In this document: positions 21,915-30,772 of the stretch, in pieces
How the letters are laid out: each line of letters opens with the position of its first letter
How positions within the stretch are numbered: position 1 is the first letter of the stretch
Assembly (NCBI GenBank): GCA_030267125.1
Contig: JAJDJJ010000019.1
Location: 1 to 33,734, forward strand
Reading direction: 5' to 3'
From: Bacteroidales bacterium OttesenSCG-928-B11
GTDB taxonomy: Bacteria > Bacteroidota > Bacteroidia > Bacteroidales > WCHB1-69
Length of the DNA stretch: 33,734 nucleotides
Program-made: the position numbers and the translations under genes
Notes under the pieces: model-generated
Told to the model about the DNA's origin: nothing
Database searches by the model: none
Seen by the model: the letters and a program-made list of their open reading frames with translations, nothing else

Positions 21915-22985
21915 ATGAAGAGAAATAACAAAATCTATTTGGCTATCGCGATTGTATTGATCATCATTTCCGTGGTGATTATTTTGTTTGAAAATGGAGT
22001 GATTAGAAGAAGTGGACAAGAACCGCCATCTGATAGCTTTGCGATTAAGGACACCTCGTTAGTGACGAAGATTTTTATCGCCGACATGGCTGGCAATAAT
22101 ATCTTGCTTTCCCGTTCAGGTGCGGGTTGGTTAGTGAACGATTCTCTTTTGGTGATGCAGCAAAAGATAGAAGGTTTGTTAGGCGTAATGCAAAATTTGA
22201 TGATTCGGGAGCCGGTTACGAAAACCGCCAGGCAAACGATAAACTCGGCGTTGGCTGTAGGTGGCATCAAGGTGGAAGTATACCAAATAGCACCGAAATT
22301 CAGTCTGTTGGGTATTAAATTCGGCAATAAAGAACGGTTGGTGAAAACGTACTACATGGGGCCGGCCACGGAAGACAACCTTTCTAATTTTGCTGTTCTC
22401 GAAGGATTGGATATTCCGTATATCGTGCATGTTCCCGGATTCAGAGGCTTTGTCACTCCGCAATATTCGCAATTTGAAATCGATTGGATAAGTCACAATG
22501 TATTTGATACGAAGATCACCCGTATCCAAGAGCTGGTTTCTCAAGATTTGGAAAACCCGGAGGAGTCTTTTCGCATCGTGAAAGCGGGTCCAAGATCTTT
22601 TGATCTTTTTAATTATGAAAATCAGAAGATTATGAATTACGATACACTGAAAGTGATCGACATGCTTTCGGAATATCGCAACAAGAATTTTGAAAGTGTT
22701 GAAAAATATCTCTCCTCTGCGGAGCGCGATTCCGTATTGAATTATCATCTTTTCAAAATCATCACGCTGATAGATGTGGAAGGGAAATCTACTGAAATGA
22801 AAGCCTATCACTTGCAAGATTATGCGAATGAGCCTGAAATGGAAATTCCCGACCCCTCTTTGGCTTTGGCAAAAGACAGGTTTTACGGTGTGATTAATGG
22901 AAACCAATCGCAGCTGTATAAAATGCAGTATTACCATTTTGACCGGCAAATGCAACCGCTTTCTTATTTCTTAAAGGATGAGTAG
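21915..22985 (+). CDS. DUF4340-like membrane-anchored protein
   Basis: The protein has 356 residues. One N-terminal transmembrane helix (about 7-26) is followed by a large extracytoplasmic part with DUF4340-like text: TSLVTKIFIADMAGNNILLSRSGAGWLVND, then VQQKIEGLLGVM-type helices, SNFAVLEGLDIPYIVHVPGFRGFVTPQY and DWISHNVFDTKITRIQEL. The family is found next to gliding-motility or ABC-exporter genes in some bacteria, but its role is not established. Here it is the first gene of a unit with ribD (8 bases later) and the IMPACT-family gene. Family assignment is from recognition, not from a search. Confidence 0.75.
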   Translation: MKRNNKIYLAIAIVLIIISVVIILFENGVIRRSGQEPPSDSFAIKDTSLVTKIFIADMAGNNILLSRSGAGWLVNDSLLVMQQKIEGLLGVMQNLMIREPVTKTARQTINSALAVGGIKVEVYQIAPKFSLLGIKFGNKERLVKTYYMGPATEDNLSNFAVLEGLDIPYIVHVPGFRGFVTPQYSQFEIDWISHNVFDTKITRIQELVSQDLENPEESFRIVKAGPRSFDLFNYENQKIMNYDTLKVIDMLSEYRNKNFESVEKYLSSAERDSVLNYHLFKIITLIDVEGKSTEMKAYHLQDYANEPEMEIPDPSLALAKDRFYGVINGNQSQLYKMQYYHFDRQMQPLSYFLKDE

Positions 22986-22993
22986 TTCCTTTT

Positions 22994-23965
22994 ATGACTG
23001 TTGATGAATTATATATGTCGCGCTGTCTTGAACTGGCAGCACTGGGTTTGGGAAACGTTCAGCCCAATCCTATGGTAGGTGCCGTTATCGTGGCACATGA
23101 CAATATCATTGGCGAAGGTTGGCACCGAAAATACGGTGAACCGCATGCGGAAATCAACGCTTTTCGTACAGTAGAGAAGAAAGAGCTACTTCCAATGGCT
23201 ACCTTGTATGTGAATTTGGAACCTTGTTCCCATTTTGGGAAAACACCACCTTGTGCCGACGCCATCATCGCAAACGAAATACCGCGGGTTGTGATTGGTA
23301 ATGTTGATCCGAATACAAAGGTAGATGGGAAAGGTGTGGCTAAATTACAGCAAGCCGGAATTGAAGTTGTCACAGGGGTTTTGGATGAAGAATGCCGGAA
23401 TCTGAATCGACGTTTTTTTACTTATCATCAAAAAAAACGCCCCTATGTCATCTTGAAATGGGCGCAGACTGCCGATGGATATATGGATGTTGAACGCAGT
23501 GAGGATGGCAGTGCGCCTCCCTATTGGATCACTAATCAAGAACTTAAAACGCTAACACACAAATGGAGAAGCGAAGAAGATGCCATTGTGGTAGGCTTTA
23601 ATACCTGGAAAAATGATCGCCCCAGACTTACTACGCGGCTGTTCCCGGGGAAGGACCCCCAAGCATTTATTGCTGCTCAAGGAGCCGGTGAAATTACTCC
23701 CGAACCACCTTTTGTGTTTTTATCCGATCAACCGGCCGATATGTTAGAAGAACTCTATGAGAAAAAGATACAATCAGTAATTGTCGAAGGTGGACGCAAG
23801 GTGCTGGATCGTTTTTTGGAACACGGTCTTTGGGATGAAATACGGATTTTAGTAGGGGACCAGCAATGGGGGAAAGGACTGCCGGCACCGTTGTTGCAGC
23901 ACGAGATTGATCAAGAGTTGACGATACGAAACCATAAGATACGGTATGTTCGACGACACGTATAA
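22994..23965 (+). CDS. ribD: Bifunctional riboflavin deaminase/reductase
   Basis: The protein has 323 residues. RibD carries out the second and third steps of riboflavin synthesis: deamination of the pyrimidine and reduction of the ribose side chain. The deaminase domain has H51-A-E53 (zinc and catalytic Glu) and the zinc cysteines C78 and C87 in EPCSHFGKTPPC. The reductase domain starts near 150 (RPYVILKWAQTADGYMD) and includes VIVEGGRKVLDRFLEHGLWDEIRI. The length is slightly short for the family but complete. It overlaps the next gene by 20 bases in a different frame. Other rib genes are not in the window. Confidence 0.95.
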   Translation: MTVDELYMSRCLELAALGLGNVQPNPMVGAVIVAHDNIIGEGWHRKYGEPHAEINAFRTVEKKELLPMATLYVNLEPCSHFGKTPPCADAIIANEIPRVVIGNVDPNTKVDGKGVAKLQQAGIEVVTGVLDEECRNLNRRFFTYHQKKRPYVILKWAQTADGYMDVERSEDGSAPPYWITNQELKTLTHKWRSEEDAIVVGFNTWKNDRPRLTTRLFPGKDPQAFIAAQGAGEITPEPPFVFLSDQPADMLEELYEKKIQSVIVEGGRKVLDRFLEHGLWDEIRILVGDQQWGKGLPAPLLQHEIDQELTIRNHKIRYVRRHV

Positions 23966-24554
23966 AACCATTGCTAAAATTTCAACCGGCATTTACACCG
24001 AAAAAGGGAGTAAGTTTTTGGCATTTGCTTATCCGGTGAAAACCGAAAGCGAAATAAAAGAAATTGTGGGAAATTGCAAAAAGGAGTATTACGATGCTCG
24101 CCATCATTGTTATGCCTACATTCTTGGTGCCGATCAGGCCGCCTATCGGATTAATGATGATGGTGAGCCTTCAGGAACCGCCGGTCGACCAATTTACGGA
24201 CAGCTTCTGTCTAACGGGATTACGGATGTGCTCGTGATTGTGGTGCGCTATTTCGGAGGTACTAAGTTAGGCGTTCCCGGATTGATAAATGCTTATAAAA
24301 CAGCCGCTGCCGAAGCCATTCAAGCCAATGAAATAGTGGAAAAATATGTTGAAGAGTATTATCGTATTGCTTTCGATTACGCCGGGATGAATAGTGTGAT
24401 GCAGATTCTCAAAAATACCGCCGTGAAAATTCTTTCGCAAGGGTATGAGGAGGACTCCATCATTGATTTTAAGGTTCGTAAACGTGAGGCCGACCAAGTC
24501 CTTGATGCACTTCGCAAGATCCGAAATACACCGGTGAAAATAACAGTAAAATAA
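23946..24554 (+). CDS. IMPACT/YigZ family protein
   Basis: The protein has 202 residues. The N-terminal UPF0029 domain has SKFLAFAYPVKTESEIKEIV, the ARHHCYAYILG segment, RINDDGEPSGTAGRPI and VVRYFGGTKLGVPGLINAYKTAAAEA, all signature text of the family. A ferredoxin-fold C-terminal domain follows. E. coli YigZ is structurally known, but its cellular role is unclear; eukaryotic IMPACT regulates the GCN2 kinase. It starts inside the 3' end of ribD (20-base overlap) and is probably co-translated with it. A convergent cdsA gene lies 3 bases after its stop. Confidence 0.9.
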   Translation: MFDDTYKTIAKISTGIYTEKGSKFLAFAYPVKTESEIKEIVGNCKKEYYDARHHCYAYILGADQAAYRINDDGEPSGTAGRPIYGQLLSNGITDVLVIVVRYFGGTKLGVPGLINAYKTAAAEAIQANEIVEKYVEEYYRIAFDYAGMNSVMQILKNTAVKILSQGYEEDSIIDFKVRKREADQVLDALRKIRNTPVKITVK

Positions 24555-24557
24555 ATT

Positions 24558-25388
24558 TCAACAGAGTATCGTCAAAATCCCGTAATAAACGAACCCTGCG
24601 GGCAGGGCAAAGAAAAAGGAATCAAAGCGATCTAAAATGCCGCCATGACCGGGGAAAATTGTGCCGCTATCCTTTACATTGGCGCTGCGCTTGAATAACG
24701 ATTCTACCAAATCGCCGAAAGTGGAAGATATAATGATTGTCAGGGCGAAACCGATCCAAGCAAGGGAAGTGTTCGGAAGTGCTGTTGCAAAGTAGGGGAT
24801 TTTAACAAAAAAAGCAGCGATAACGGTGGTGAGAATCAACGATAAAATAAATCCTTCCCACGATTTTTTAGGAGAAATGCGCTCGAAAAGACGATGCTTC
24901 CCGAAGAGCGATCCCGTGCAATATGCCAACGTGTCGTAAAGCCAGATGAAAATGAAAATGGCAAGGACAGTATTGGCTGATCCAAGCCGGAATGCCCACA
25001 AACCGCTGAGAGCAAAAGGTGTAACTATCCAAGCTAATGGCAATAAAGTGGTTGCAATGTTTAACAGTGGTTTTTCTTTTTTGCGATACAGCTCCACAAT
25101 AAAAACGACCAAGAAGAGAATGGCGGAAAGCAGGAGGAGCACGGCGGAAAAGATGGGGAGGGTGTGGGTGATTTGTGCAGCGACGAATATTGTGACGGCA
25201 AGTGTCATGGTGGAGGCAAACTGGGGGCTACTTCCCGACTGCCGAGCGATATGGGTGTATTCGTAAATAGCGACAATTGTGAAAAATAGGAAGATGACAG
25301 CGAATACATACCATGGCAGGAAGAATGAAGAGATAATTAAAGATATGAAAATGATGCCGGTGATGGCACGGGTAATGAGGTTGCGCAT
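24558..25388 (-). CDS. cdsA: Phosphatidate cytidylyltransferase
   Basis: The protein has 276 residues of a polytopic membrane enzyme that makes CDP-diacylglycerol from phosphatidic acid and CTP, the branch point of phospholipid synthesis. About seven hydrophobic segments are visible. The C-terminal signature reads KRSANVKDSGTIFPGHGGILDRFDS, matching the CDS family pattern with its paired acidic residues. The preceding GDLVESLFKR segment is also typical. It is the last gene of the rsfS-ftsH-LUD-cdsA operon, 9 bases after the LUD gene. Confidence 0.95.
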   Translation of the reverse strand: MRNLITRAITGIIFISLIISSFFLPWYVFAVIFLFFTIVAIYEYTHIARQSGSSPQFASTMTLAVTIFVAAQITHTLPIFSAVLLLLSAILFLVVFIVELYRKKEKPLLNIATTLLPLAWIVTPFALSGLWAFRLGSANTVLAIFIFIWLYDTLAYCTGSLFGKHRLFERISPKKSWEGFILSLILTTVIAAFFVKIPYFATALPNTSLAWIGFALTIIISSTFGDLVESLFKRSANVKDSGTIFPGHGGILDRFDSFFFALPAGFVYYGILTILC

Positions 25389-25397
25389 AGAAATGAA

Positions 25398-26048
25398 TTA
25401 ACAGATGAGAAACAGGAAGAAACGTTGATTTTTGCTGCCGAAATGCTCCTCGCCATCAATGATCTCCGGTTTTTGAGGAGCAATAATCTCTAAAAGTGGA
25501 GTAGGGGAGTTGCCGTTGATTGCGTTCTGTAGGGAAAGTGCATCCTTTAGGTCGGGAACGATGGATTCGTATCTTGCAACGATGAGAATCTCTTTGGCTA
25601 AGTGTTTGATAGTGGGGTATGAAGTGTACTCCTGCTTGAAGACGATGCTTCCGTTTCGGGCGATCAGCGTGTCGGAGAAAAAGAGCGCGGCTTCAGCCGG
25701 ATCATTGGTGAGAAAAGTGTCTAACAAAGGGATCCGGTGTTCTTTTAGCAGGGCACTCAACTCTTTATCCGGGCAAAAAACAGTTTTATAGTTCAGCTGT
25801 TTGAGTACTGTAACCAATGTGTTGCAAAAATCCTCGGGAGCACAGGGGATGAACTTGCCGCCCAATGACCGGAAATTATGTACGAAACAATCGTCGATTT
25901 TTTCAATAGGGTCAAATAGCTCCCTGGATAAATCCATGTCAGGGTATTTACGGGTGCTTTTATCACTCAACGCATGGCGGATATCTCTCCTGATCAACTC
26001 TTTAGGAGAGGTGTTTTGGGTGTCGATTCCGTGGGATTTGGGTGGCAT
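25398..26048 (-). CDS. LUD-domain (LutC/YkgG-like) protein
   Basis: The protein has 216 residues. It resembles the LUD fold of LutC lactate-utilisation proteins: HNFRSLGGKFIPCAPEDFCNTLVTVLKQL, a DTFLTNDPAEAALFFSDTLIARNGSIVF block and HLAKEILIVARYESIVPDLKDAL. The iron-sulfur partners LutA and LutB are absent. The gene sits between ftsH (17 bases) and cdsA (9 bases), a placement I recall from other Bacteroidales, so it probably has a separate, unknown role rather than lactate oxidation. Family membership is inferred from pattern recognition. Confidence 0.78.
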   Translation of the reverse strand: MPPKSHGIDTQNTSPKELIRRDIRHALSDKSTRKYPDMDLSRELFDPIEKIDDCFVHNFRSLGGKFIPCAPEDFCNTLVTVLKQLNYKTVFCPDKELSALLKEHRIPLLDTFLTNDPAEAALFFSDTLIARNGSIVFKQEYTSYPTIKHLAKEILIVARYESIVPDLKDALSLQNAINGNSPTPLLEIIAPQKPEIIDGEEHFGSKNQRFFLFLIC

Positions 26049-26065
26049 GATATTAAATTTGTGGG

Positions 26066-28036
26066 TTAAACCTGAGGTTGGTTAAATTCTCGTTTCCCAA
26101 AAATCTGCTCTAAATTATCCGAGAAAATAACTTCTTTTTCCAACAGCAGCTCAGCAAGTTCGGAGAGCTTGTCTCTGTGTTCGTTGAGTATGGATTTAGC
26201 GCGTGTGTATGCGCTCTCAATAAGCTCATGAACTTCTTCGTCAATCTTCTGGGCGGTTTTTTCGCTGTATGGTTTATGGAAAGAGTACTCTTGTTGTCCC
26301 GTTGAATCGTAGTAACTGATGTTGCCAATTTTTTTATTCAGTCCGTAGTAAACAACCATTGAATGAGCCTGTTTGGTGATGCGTTCCAAGTCGCTCAACG
26401 CGCCCGTGGAGATTTGTCCGAAAACGACCTCTTCGGCGGCTCGTCCACCCATTGTGGCAGTCATTTCGTCAAACAGTTGCTCAAACGTGGTAATATTACG
26501 CTCTTCCGGAAGATACCAAGCGGCGCCCAAAGATCTGCCCCGTGGCACAATGGTTACTTTCACCAGTGGTGAGGCGTGTTCCAGTAACCAACTTACGGTG
26601 GCGTGCCCCGCTTCGTGATAAGCGATTACTCGCTTTTCCTGCGGAGAAATGATGCTGCCCCGTTTTTCCAAACCGCCTATGATTCGGTCGATAGCGGTTA
26701 GGAAATCCTCTTTGTCGATCTGCTTCTTAGCGTGACGCGCGGCAACAAGAGCGGCTTCATTACAAACATTGGCGATGTCGGCACCCGAAAATCCGGGAGT
26801 CTGTTTTGCGAAAAAATCCAAATCGACATCATTGCCTAACTTTAAGTTGCGAATGTGCACCTCAAAGATCTCTTTGCGTTCGTTGAGGTTTGGAAGTTCA
26901 ATGTGAATCTGTCGGTCAAAACGACCGGCACGCAACAAAGCGCGGTCGAGGATATCCGCACGGTTTGTGGCCGCAAGGATAATTACGCCGGTGTTGGACG
27001 AGAAACCATCCATTTCAGTAAGCAGCTGGTTGAGCGTGTTTTCCCGTTCATCATTAGCGCCGCTCATGACATTCTTCCCGCGGGCGCGCCCGATGGCGTC
27101 AATCTCATCGATGAAGATGATGCAGGGCGCTTTCTCTTTGGCGGTTTTGAATAGATCGCGAACGCGGGAAGCCCCCACACCAACGAACATTTCCACGAAA
27201 TCAGAGCCGGACAATGAGAAGAAAGGAACTTTGGCCTCGCCAGCTACTGCTTTAGCTAAGAGTGTCTTTCCCGTTCCGGGAGGGCCAACAAGCAGTGCGC
27301 CTTTTGGAATCTTTCCCCCTAATTCAGTATATTTAGTCGGATTTTTTAAAAAATCCACGATCTCTTCTACTTCATATTTAGCCCCTTCTAATCCCGCCAC
27401 ATCTTTGAAAGAGACATTGTGACTCGATTTTTCATCAAACAGTTGCGCTTTTGACTTGCCGATGCTGAAGATGCCGCCACCTCCGCCGCCTCCGCCGCGC
27501 ATGGCACGGGTGGAATAAAAAAAGAAACCAAGGATAAGCAAGAATGGAAGAAGCCAAAATAGTTGTAGCCCCCAATCTTGTGACGTGTCCTCTTTGATGG
27601 GAAAGTCGTAATCTTTGCTTACCACGGCACGCGATAACGTTGAGTCTTTTGCCAAACGCGCATCGATGATTTCATCTTTTATTGTACGTAGATTGTCTGA
27701 AAATACTTTATAATCAGATATTTTTAAAAAATATTGCGGGCCTTTTGCGTTATCCTTAACCTTCTCGTAATTGGAGTTTGAATGCAAGGCTTCTTCACTC
27801 AGGTAGATGTTGATGCGGTGATCCTTCATTACGTAATCCAGCTGTTTGATCTCCTTGCCTTCAACCATCTCCTTGAATTTCAAGTTGTCGGTTTCGGCAA
27901 TGGAGACATTGCCAGAGTATGCGTAAAAAATGAAAATTGCAGCAATGATGACGATATAAGCCCACCAAATGTTGAACTTAAATTTCTTGTTTGCCGGGTT
28001 AGGCTGGTTTTTGTTCGGTTGTGTTTTTTTTTCCAT
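26066..28036 (-). CDS. ftsH: ATP-dependent membrane zinc protease FtsH
   Basis: The protein has 656 residues. Two transmembrane helices (about 24-41 and 158-175) flank a periplasmic FtsH_ext region. A run of eight glycines (181-188) precedes the AAA+ domain, which has Walker A GPPGTGKT (251-258), Walker [10 protein letters not shown] (305-313) and second region of homology [18 protein letters not shown]. The M41 protease domain has H474-E475-A-G-H478. It degrades unassembled or damaged membrane proteins and some soluble regulators. It lies 27 bases after rsfS and is followed by the LUD gene 17 bases on. Confidence 0.97.
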   Translation of the reverse strand: MEKKTQPNKNQPNPANKKFKFNIWWAYIVIIAAIFIFYAYSGNVSIAETDNLKFKEMVEGKEIKQLDYVMKDHRINIYLSEEALHSNSNYEKVKDNAKGPQYFLKISDYKVFSDNLRTIKDEIIDARLAKDSTLSRAVVSKDYDFPIKEDTSQDWGLQLFWLLPFLLILGFFFYSTRAMRGGGGGGGGIFSIGKSKAQLFDEKSSHNVSFKDVAGLEGAKYEVEEIVDFLKNPTKYTELGGKIPKGALLVGPPGTGKTLLAKAVAGEAKVPFFSLSGSDFVEMFVGVGASRVRDLFKTAKEKAPCIIFIDEIDAIGRARGKNVMSGANDERENTLNQLLTEMDGFSSNTGVIILAATNRADILDRALLRAGRFDRQIHIELPNLNERKEIFEVHIRNLKLGNDVDLDFFAKQTPGFSGADIANVCNEAALVAARHAKKQIDKEDFLTAIDRIIGGLEKRGSIISPQEKRVIAYHEAGHATVSWLLEHASPLVKVTIVPRGRSLGAAWYLPEERNITTFEQLFDEMTATMGGRAAEEVVFGQISTGALSDLERITKQAHSMVVYYGLNKKIGNISYYDSTGQQEYSFHKPYSEKTAQKIDEEVHELIESAYTRAKSILNEHRDKLSELAELLLEKEVIFSDNLEQIFGKREFNQPQV

Positions 28037-28063
28037 GAAAATCTTTAGAGCGTAAGAATTAGA

Positions 28064-28450
28064 CTAAAAATGTTGAATATCAGCATCATTCCATAATTTC
28101 TCGATGTCGTAAAAATCGCGCGCTTCCGGTTGGAAGAGATGGACGATGATGTTAAAATAGTCTAACAAAATCCATTCGCCATTGTTTTGCCCTTCAACGT
28201 ATGTGGGTCTTATTTTTGCATTTTTCTTGGTCGATTCAATCACGAAGTCAGTCAACGTTTCAATATGGGGCTTAGAAGTACCTGTACATATTATAAAATA
28301 ATCAAACAAAACATGATTTACCTCTTTGAGATTGATTAAAATGATCTCTTGCCCATTTTTTTCAAGTAATGCCTGAATGATGATCTCTTCCAACTTTCCT
28401 GATACCTGAATACTTTCTTGATTTTTAACTTGTTCTTTCAATTTGCGCAT
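28064..28450 (-). CDS. rsfS: Ribosomal silencing factor RsfS
   Basis: The protein has 128 residues from the ATG at 28450 (MRKLKEQVKN). RsfS binds L14 and blocks 30S joining when nutrients are short. Family text includes KNGQEIILINLKEVNHVLFDYFIICTGTSKPHIETLTDFV and GEWILLDYFNIIVHLFQPEARDFYDIEKLWND. A start at 28477 would add nine residues but runs across the -7 element at 28474-28467, so the shorter form is chosen. It is the first gene of the operon with ftsH, the LUD gene and cdsA. Confidence 0.95.
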   Translation of the reverse strand: MRKLKEQVKNQESIQVSGKLEEIIIQALLEKNGQEIILINLKEVNHVLFDYFIICTGTSKPHIETLTDFVIESTKKNAKIRPTYVEGQNNGEWILLDYFNIIVHLFQPEARDFYDIEKLWNDADIQHF

Positions 28451-28466
28451 TACTTTTTTTTGTTTG

Positions 28467-28474
28467 CAAAAGTA
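28467..28474 (-). promoter_or_regulatory. Bacteroidota -7 promoter element (rsfS-ftsH operon)
   Basis: TACTTTTG on the minus strand, 17 bases before the ATG at 28450. It is back-to-back with the promoter of the T9SS trypsin-like gene 46 bases away. Confidence 0.5.
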
Positions 28475-28520
28475 CAAAAAAATGGCGCATCTTTCAGCCT
28501 GTTATTCCGCTGTTTTTTTA

Positions 28521-28528
28521 TACCTTTG
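28521..28528 (+). promoter_or_regulatory. Bacteroidota -7 promoter element (trypsin-like peptidase)
   Basis: TACCTTTG, 21 bases before the ATG at 28549, implying a leader of about 14 bases. Confidence 0.5.
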
Positions 28529-28548
28529 CCCGCCCAAAAAATAATGTA

Positions 28549-30141
28549 ATGAGGAATAAAATTTGTATGATTTTTGCCATACTAACAATGGCTTTCAATG
28601 TTTTCGCTCAAGAGAGCATCGTTCCGGCAAGTTTCAAGTATAATAACTTGTCACTGAATGTTCCGCAGGTTGAACTGCAGAAGTTGGATAACCAGCAGTT
28701 GATGGCTGCCGATGTTGCCAAGGGAAAAGATGGTTCGCCTTTGCAAATCGGCGTAATGCAAAATGTTTATCTCGTAATGGATAAATGCGGACGAGTTGAC
28801 CTTTTGCCCGATGGCGGTAAATTGTGGCGTCTGAATCTGAAAAGTGAAGGAGCTGTTTCGGTGGATTTGCACCTTGCGAATGTTGAAATTCCGGATGGAG
28901 CAGCCTTTTATCTTTATGATCCATATCGGGAAGATGTTGTAGAGGAAATCACCAACGCGGAGTTACTGAATCAGACAGATTACTATACGGATAATGTTCC
29001 GGGCGATGAACTGATCCTTGAATATTATGAGCCCGTTGATGCTGCCTTTGCAGGAACTTTTGAAATTGCCCAGCTGGGACACGTTTACCGCGCCTCCCGT
29101 TTGGATAAAGGTTATCATGGCGACTCGGAGGGAGATTGCCATATTGATGTGATTTGCCCGGAAGGAGATGATTGGAGAGATCAGATACGATCCGTTGTGC
29201 TTTATAAGATATTCGCAACGGATGGTATTTACATGTGTTCGGGTGCTATGGTGAATAATGCAAGGAAAGACGGAACGCCATACGTTTTGACAGCCAAACA
29301 TTGCGAGAAGCCAAACGCTACATATCGTTACTATTTTAAATATGAAGCCACTGACTGTGGAGGAACCGGAAGCGTTGGAATCTCTGTTTTCGGAGGTGTG
29401 CGACGAGCCTACAGCAATACAAGCGGCAACTCGGATTTTATGTTGATGGAAATCACGGGTAATATCTCTCATCTTATCACCAGCGATATGTACTTGGCGG
29501 GCTGGGATGCATCGGGAAGTACGCCTGGAATAGGTGCATGTATTCATCACCCGGGCGGTGATTTGAAAAAAATAAGCATCCCGCAAACGATTTCTAGCCG
29601 GTCTTACTATTGGCGCACAGTATGGTATTCAAAAGGTGTGACAGAACAGGGCTCCTCCGGCTCGCCACTCTTTGATGCCAATAAACGCATCGTGGGACAA
29701 TTGTTTGGAGGAAGTAGTTTTTGCGAAACACCGCAGGCCCCCGATGACTATGGGAAGTTGTCTCATTCATGGACAAATAACAACACCTCAAATAATAGCC
29801 TTAAATTACAACCATGGTTGGATCCCGATAATACGGGACGCAAAACATTGAACGGCTCGTATTTTTATAATGTGGGAGTTAAAGAAAACCAACCGGCAAC
29901 TAACTCTTTTACAATATATCCTAATCCATCCAATGGACGCTTGCAAATCAACGCTAAAGGGATGGAAGGTGATGCGAAATGTAGTGTTTATGATTTGGTG
30001 GGGAAAATGGTTTACTCCACATCGGTAATTGTGGAAGAGGGTATCTCCTTGGATCTCTCATTCTTGGATAATGGAGTTTACATACTTGAACTCAATACCG
30101 GAAAATCAGTGCAGACTTCCAAATTAATAATCTCGAAATAG
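28549..30141 (+). CDS. Secreted trypsin-like (lysyl-endopeptidase-type) protease with T9SS sorting domain
   Basis: The protein has 530 residues. The signal peptide (1-20) is followed by a ~170-residue N-terminal prodomain (beta-rich; VDLHLANVEIPDGAAFYLYDP). The S1-fold catalytic domain has triad residues H251 (YVLTAKHC), D296 (GNSDFMLMEI) and S370 (EQGSSGSPLF). Paired cysteines such as C230/C252 and C198-region residues suggest disulfides. The text resembles Achromobacter-type lysyl endopeptidases found in Bacteroidota. A T9SS type A sorting domain begins at IYPNPSNGRLQI and ends with SKLIISK. The protein is likely exported through T9SS and surface-anchored or released. WbqC follows 4 bases after the stop. 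Confidence 0.93.
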   Translation: MRNKICMIFAILTMAFNVFAQESIVPASFKYNNLSLNVPQVELQKLDNQQLMAADVAKGKDGSPLQIGVMQNVYLVMDKCGRVDLLPDGGKLWRLNLKSEGAVSVDLHLANVEIPDGAAFYLYDPYREDVVEEITNAELLNQTDYYTDNVPGDELILEYYEPVDAAFAGTFEIAQLGHVYRASRLDKGYHGDSEGDCHIDVICPEGDDWRDQIRSVVLYKIFATDGIYMCSGAMVNNARKDGTPYVLTAKHCEKPNATYRYYFKYEATDCGGTGSVGISVFGGVRRAYSNTSGNSDFMLMEITGNISHLITSDMYLAGWDASGSTPGIGACIHHPGGDLKKISIPQTISSRSYYWRTVWYSKGVTEQGSSGSPLFDANKRIVGQLFGGSSFCETPQAPDDYGKLSHSWTNNNTSNNSLKLQPWLDPDNTGRKTLNGSYFYNVGVKENQPATNSFTIYPNPSNGRLQINAKGMEGDAKCSVYDLVGKMVYSTSVIVEEGISLDLSFLDNGVYILELNTGKSVQTSKLIISK

Positions 30142-30145
30142 AAGA

Positions 30146-30772
30146 GTGGAGAAAGCTCGGTTATTTACGATCGCATATTGGCCTCCCGTTAGCCAAATTA
30201 TGGCTATGCGGGAGGCTTCTCGCATTTTGATTGAAGGGAAGGAGAATTTTCAAAAACAATCCTATCGCAATCGGATGAATATCCTCTCCGCAAACGGTAT
30301 CCTCCCGCTCTCGATTCCGATCAAGAAAGATGCGCACAATATTCCTATTCAAGAAGTAAGGATAGATTACAAGACAAATTGGCAACAAAACCACTGGCGT
30401 GCGATTGAGGCTGCCTACAATGCCAGTCCCTATTTTTTTTATTATAAAGATGTTTTTTCGGATTTGTATGCCAGTCCGAAATACAATTATCTGTTTGAAT
30501 ATAATATGGAGCTGTTAGCGCGAATTTTCAAGATCGTTTCTATTCATACGGAAATTGAAGTTACTACGGAATATAAAAAAGGGCTTGGGGATGATTGCGA
30601 AGATTTTCGCAACGTTTTCCATCCCAAACGCCCTTTGCCATGCCGTAATAAGTTGAAAGAGTATCCTCAAGTTTTCGATCAAAAGTTTGGATTTAACAAC
30701 GAATTGTCTGTTATTGATCTGATCTGCAACTTAGGACCGGAAGGTTCTGTTTATTTAGTATCAAACCATTGA
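30146..30772 (+). CDS. WbqC-like family protein
   Basis: The protein has 208 residues. WbqC-family text: TIAYWPPVSQIMAMREASRILIEGKENFQKQSYRNRMNIL, LSIPIKKD, IQEVRIDYKTNWQQNHWRAIEAAYNASPYFFYY and a histidine- and lysine-containing C-terminal part. WbqC proteins are found in O-antigen or surface-polysaccharide loci and occur alone in many Bacteroidota. Their reaction is not known to me with certainty. It begins 4 bases after the protease gene, so the two probably share a transcript. Its last 12 bases overlap the 3' end of the convergent uppS gene. Confidence 0.85.
   Translation: MEKARLFTIAYWPPVSQIMAMREASRILIEGKENFQKQSYRNRMNILSANGILPLSIPIKKDAHNIPIQEVRIDYKTNWQQNHWRAIEAAYNASPYFFYYKDVFSDLYASPKYNYLFEYNMELLARIFKIVSIHTEIEVTTEYKKGLGDDCEDFRNVFHPKRPLPCRNKLKEYPQVFDQKFGFNNELSVIDLICNLGPEGSVYLVSNH

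Noticed and set aside
22994-23060. FMN riboswitch upstream of ribD
   Set aside because: Only 8 bases separate ribD from the preceding gene, and no FMN-aptamer sequence is visible.
28963-29586. Minus-strand open frame of 207 codons
   Set aside because: It is antisense to the trypsin-like protease, which has a complete triad and T9SS domain.
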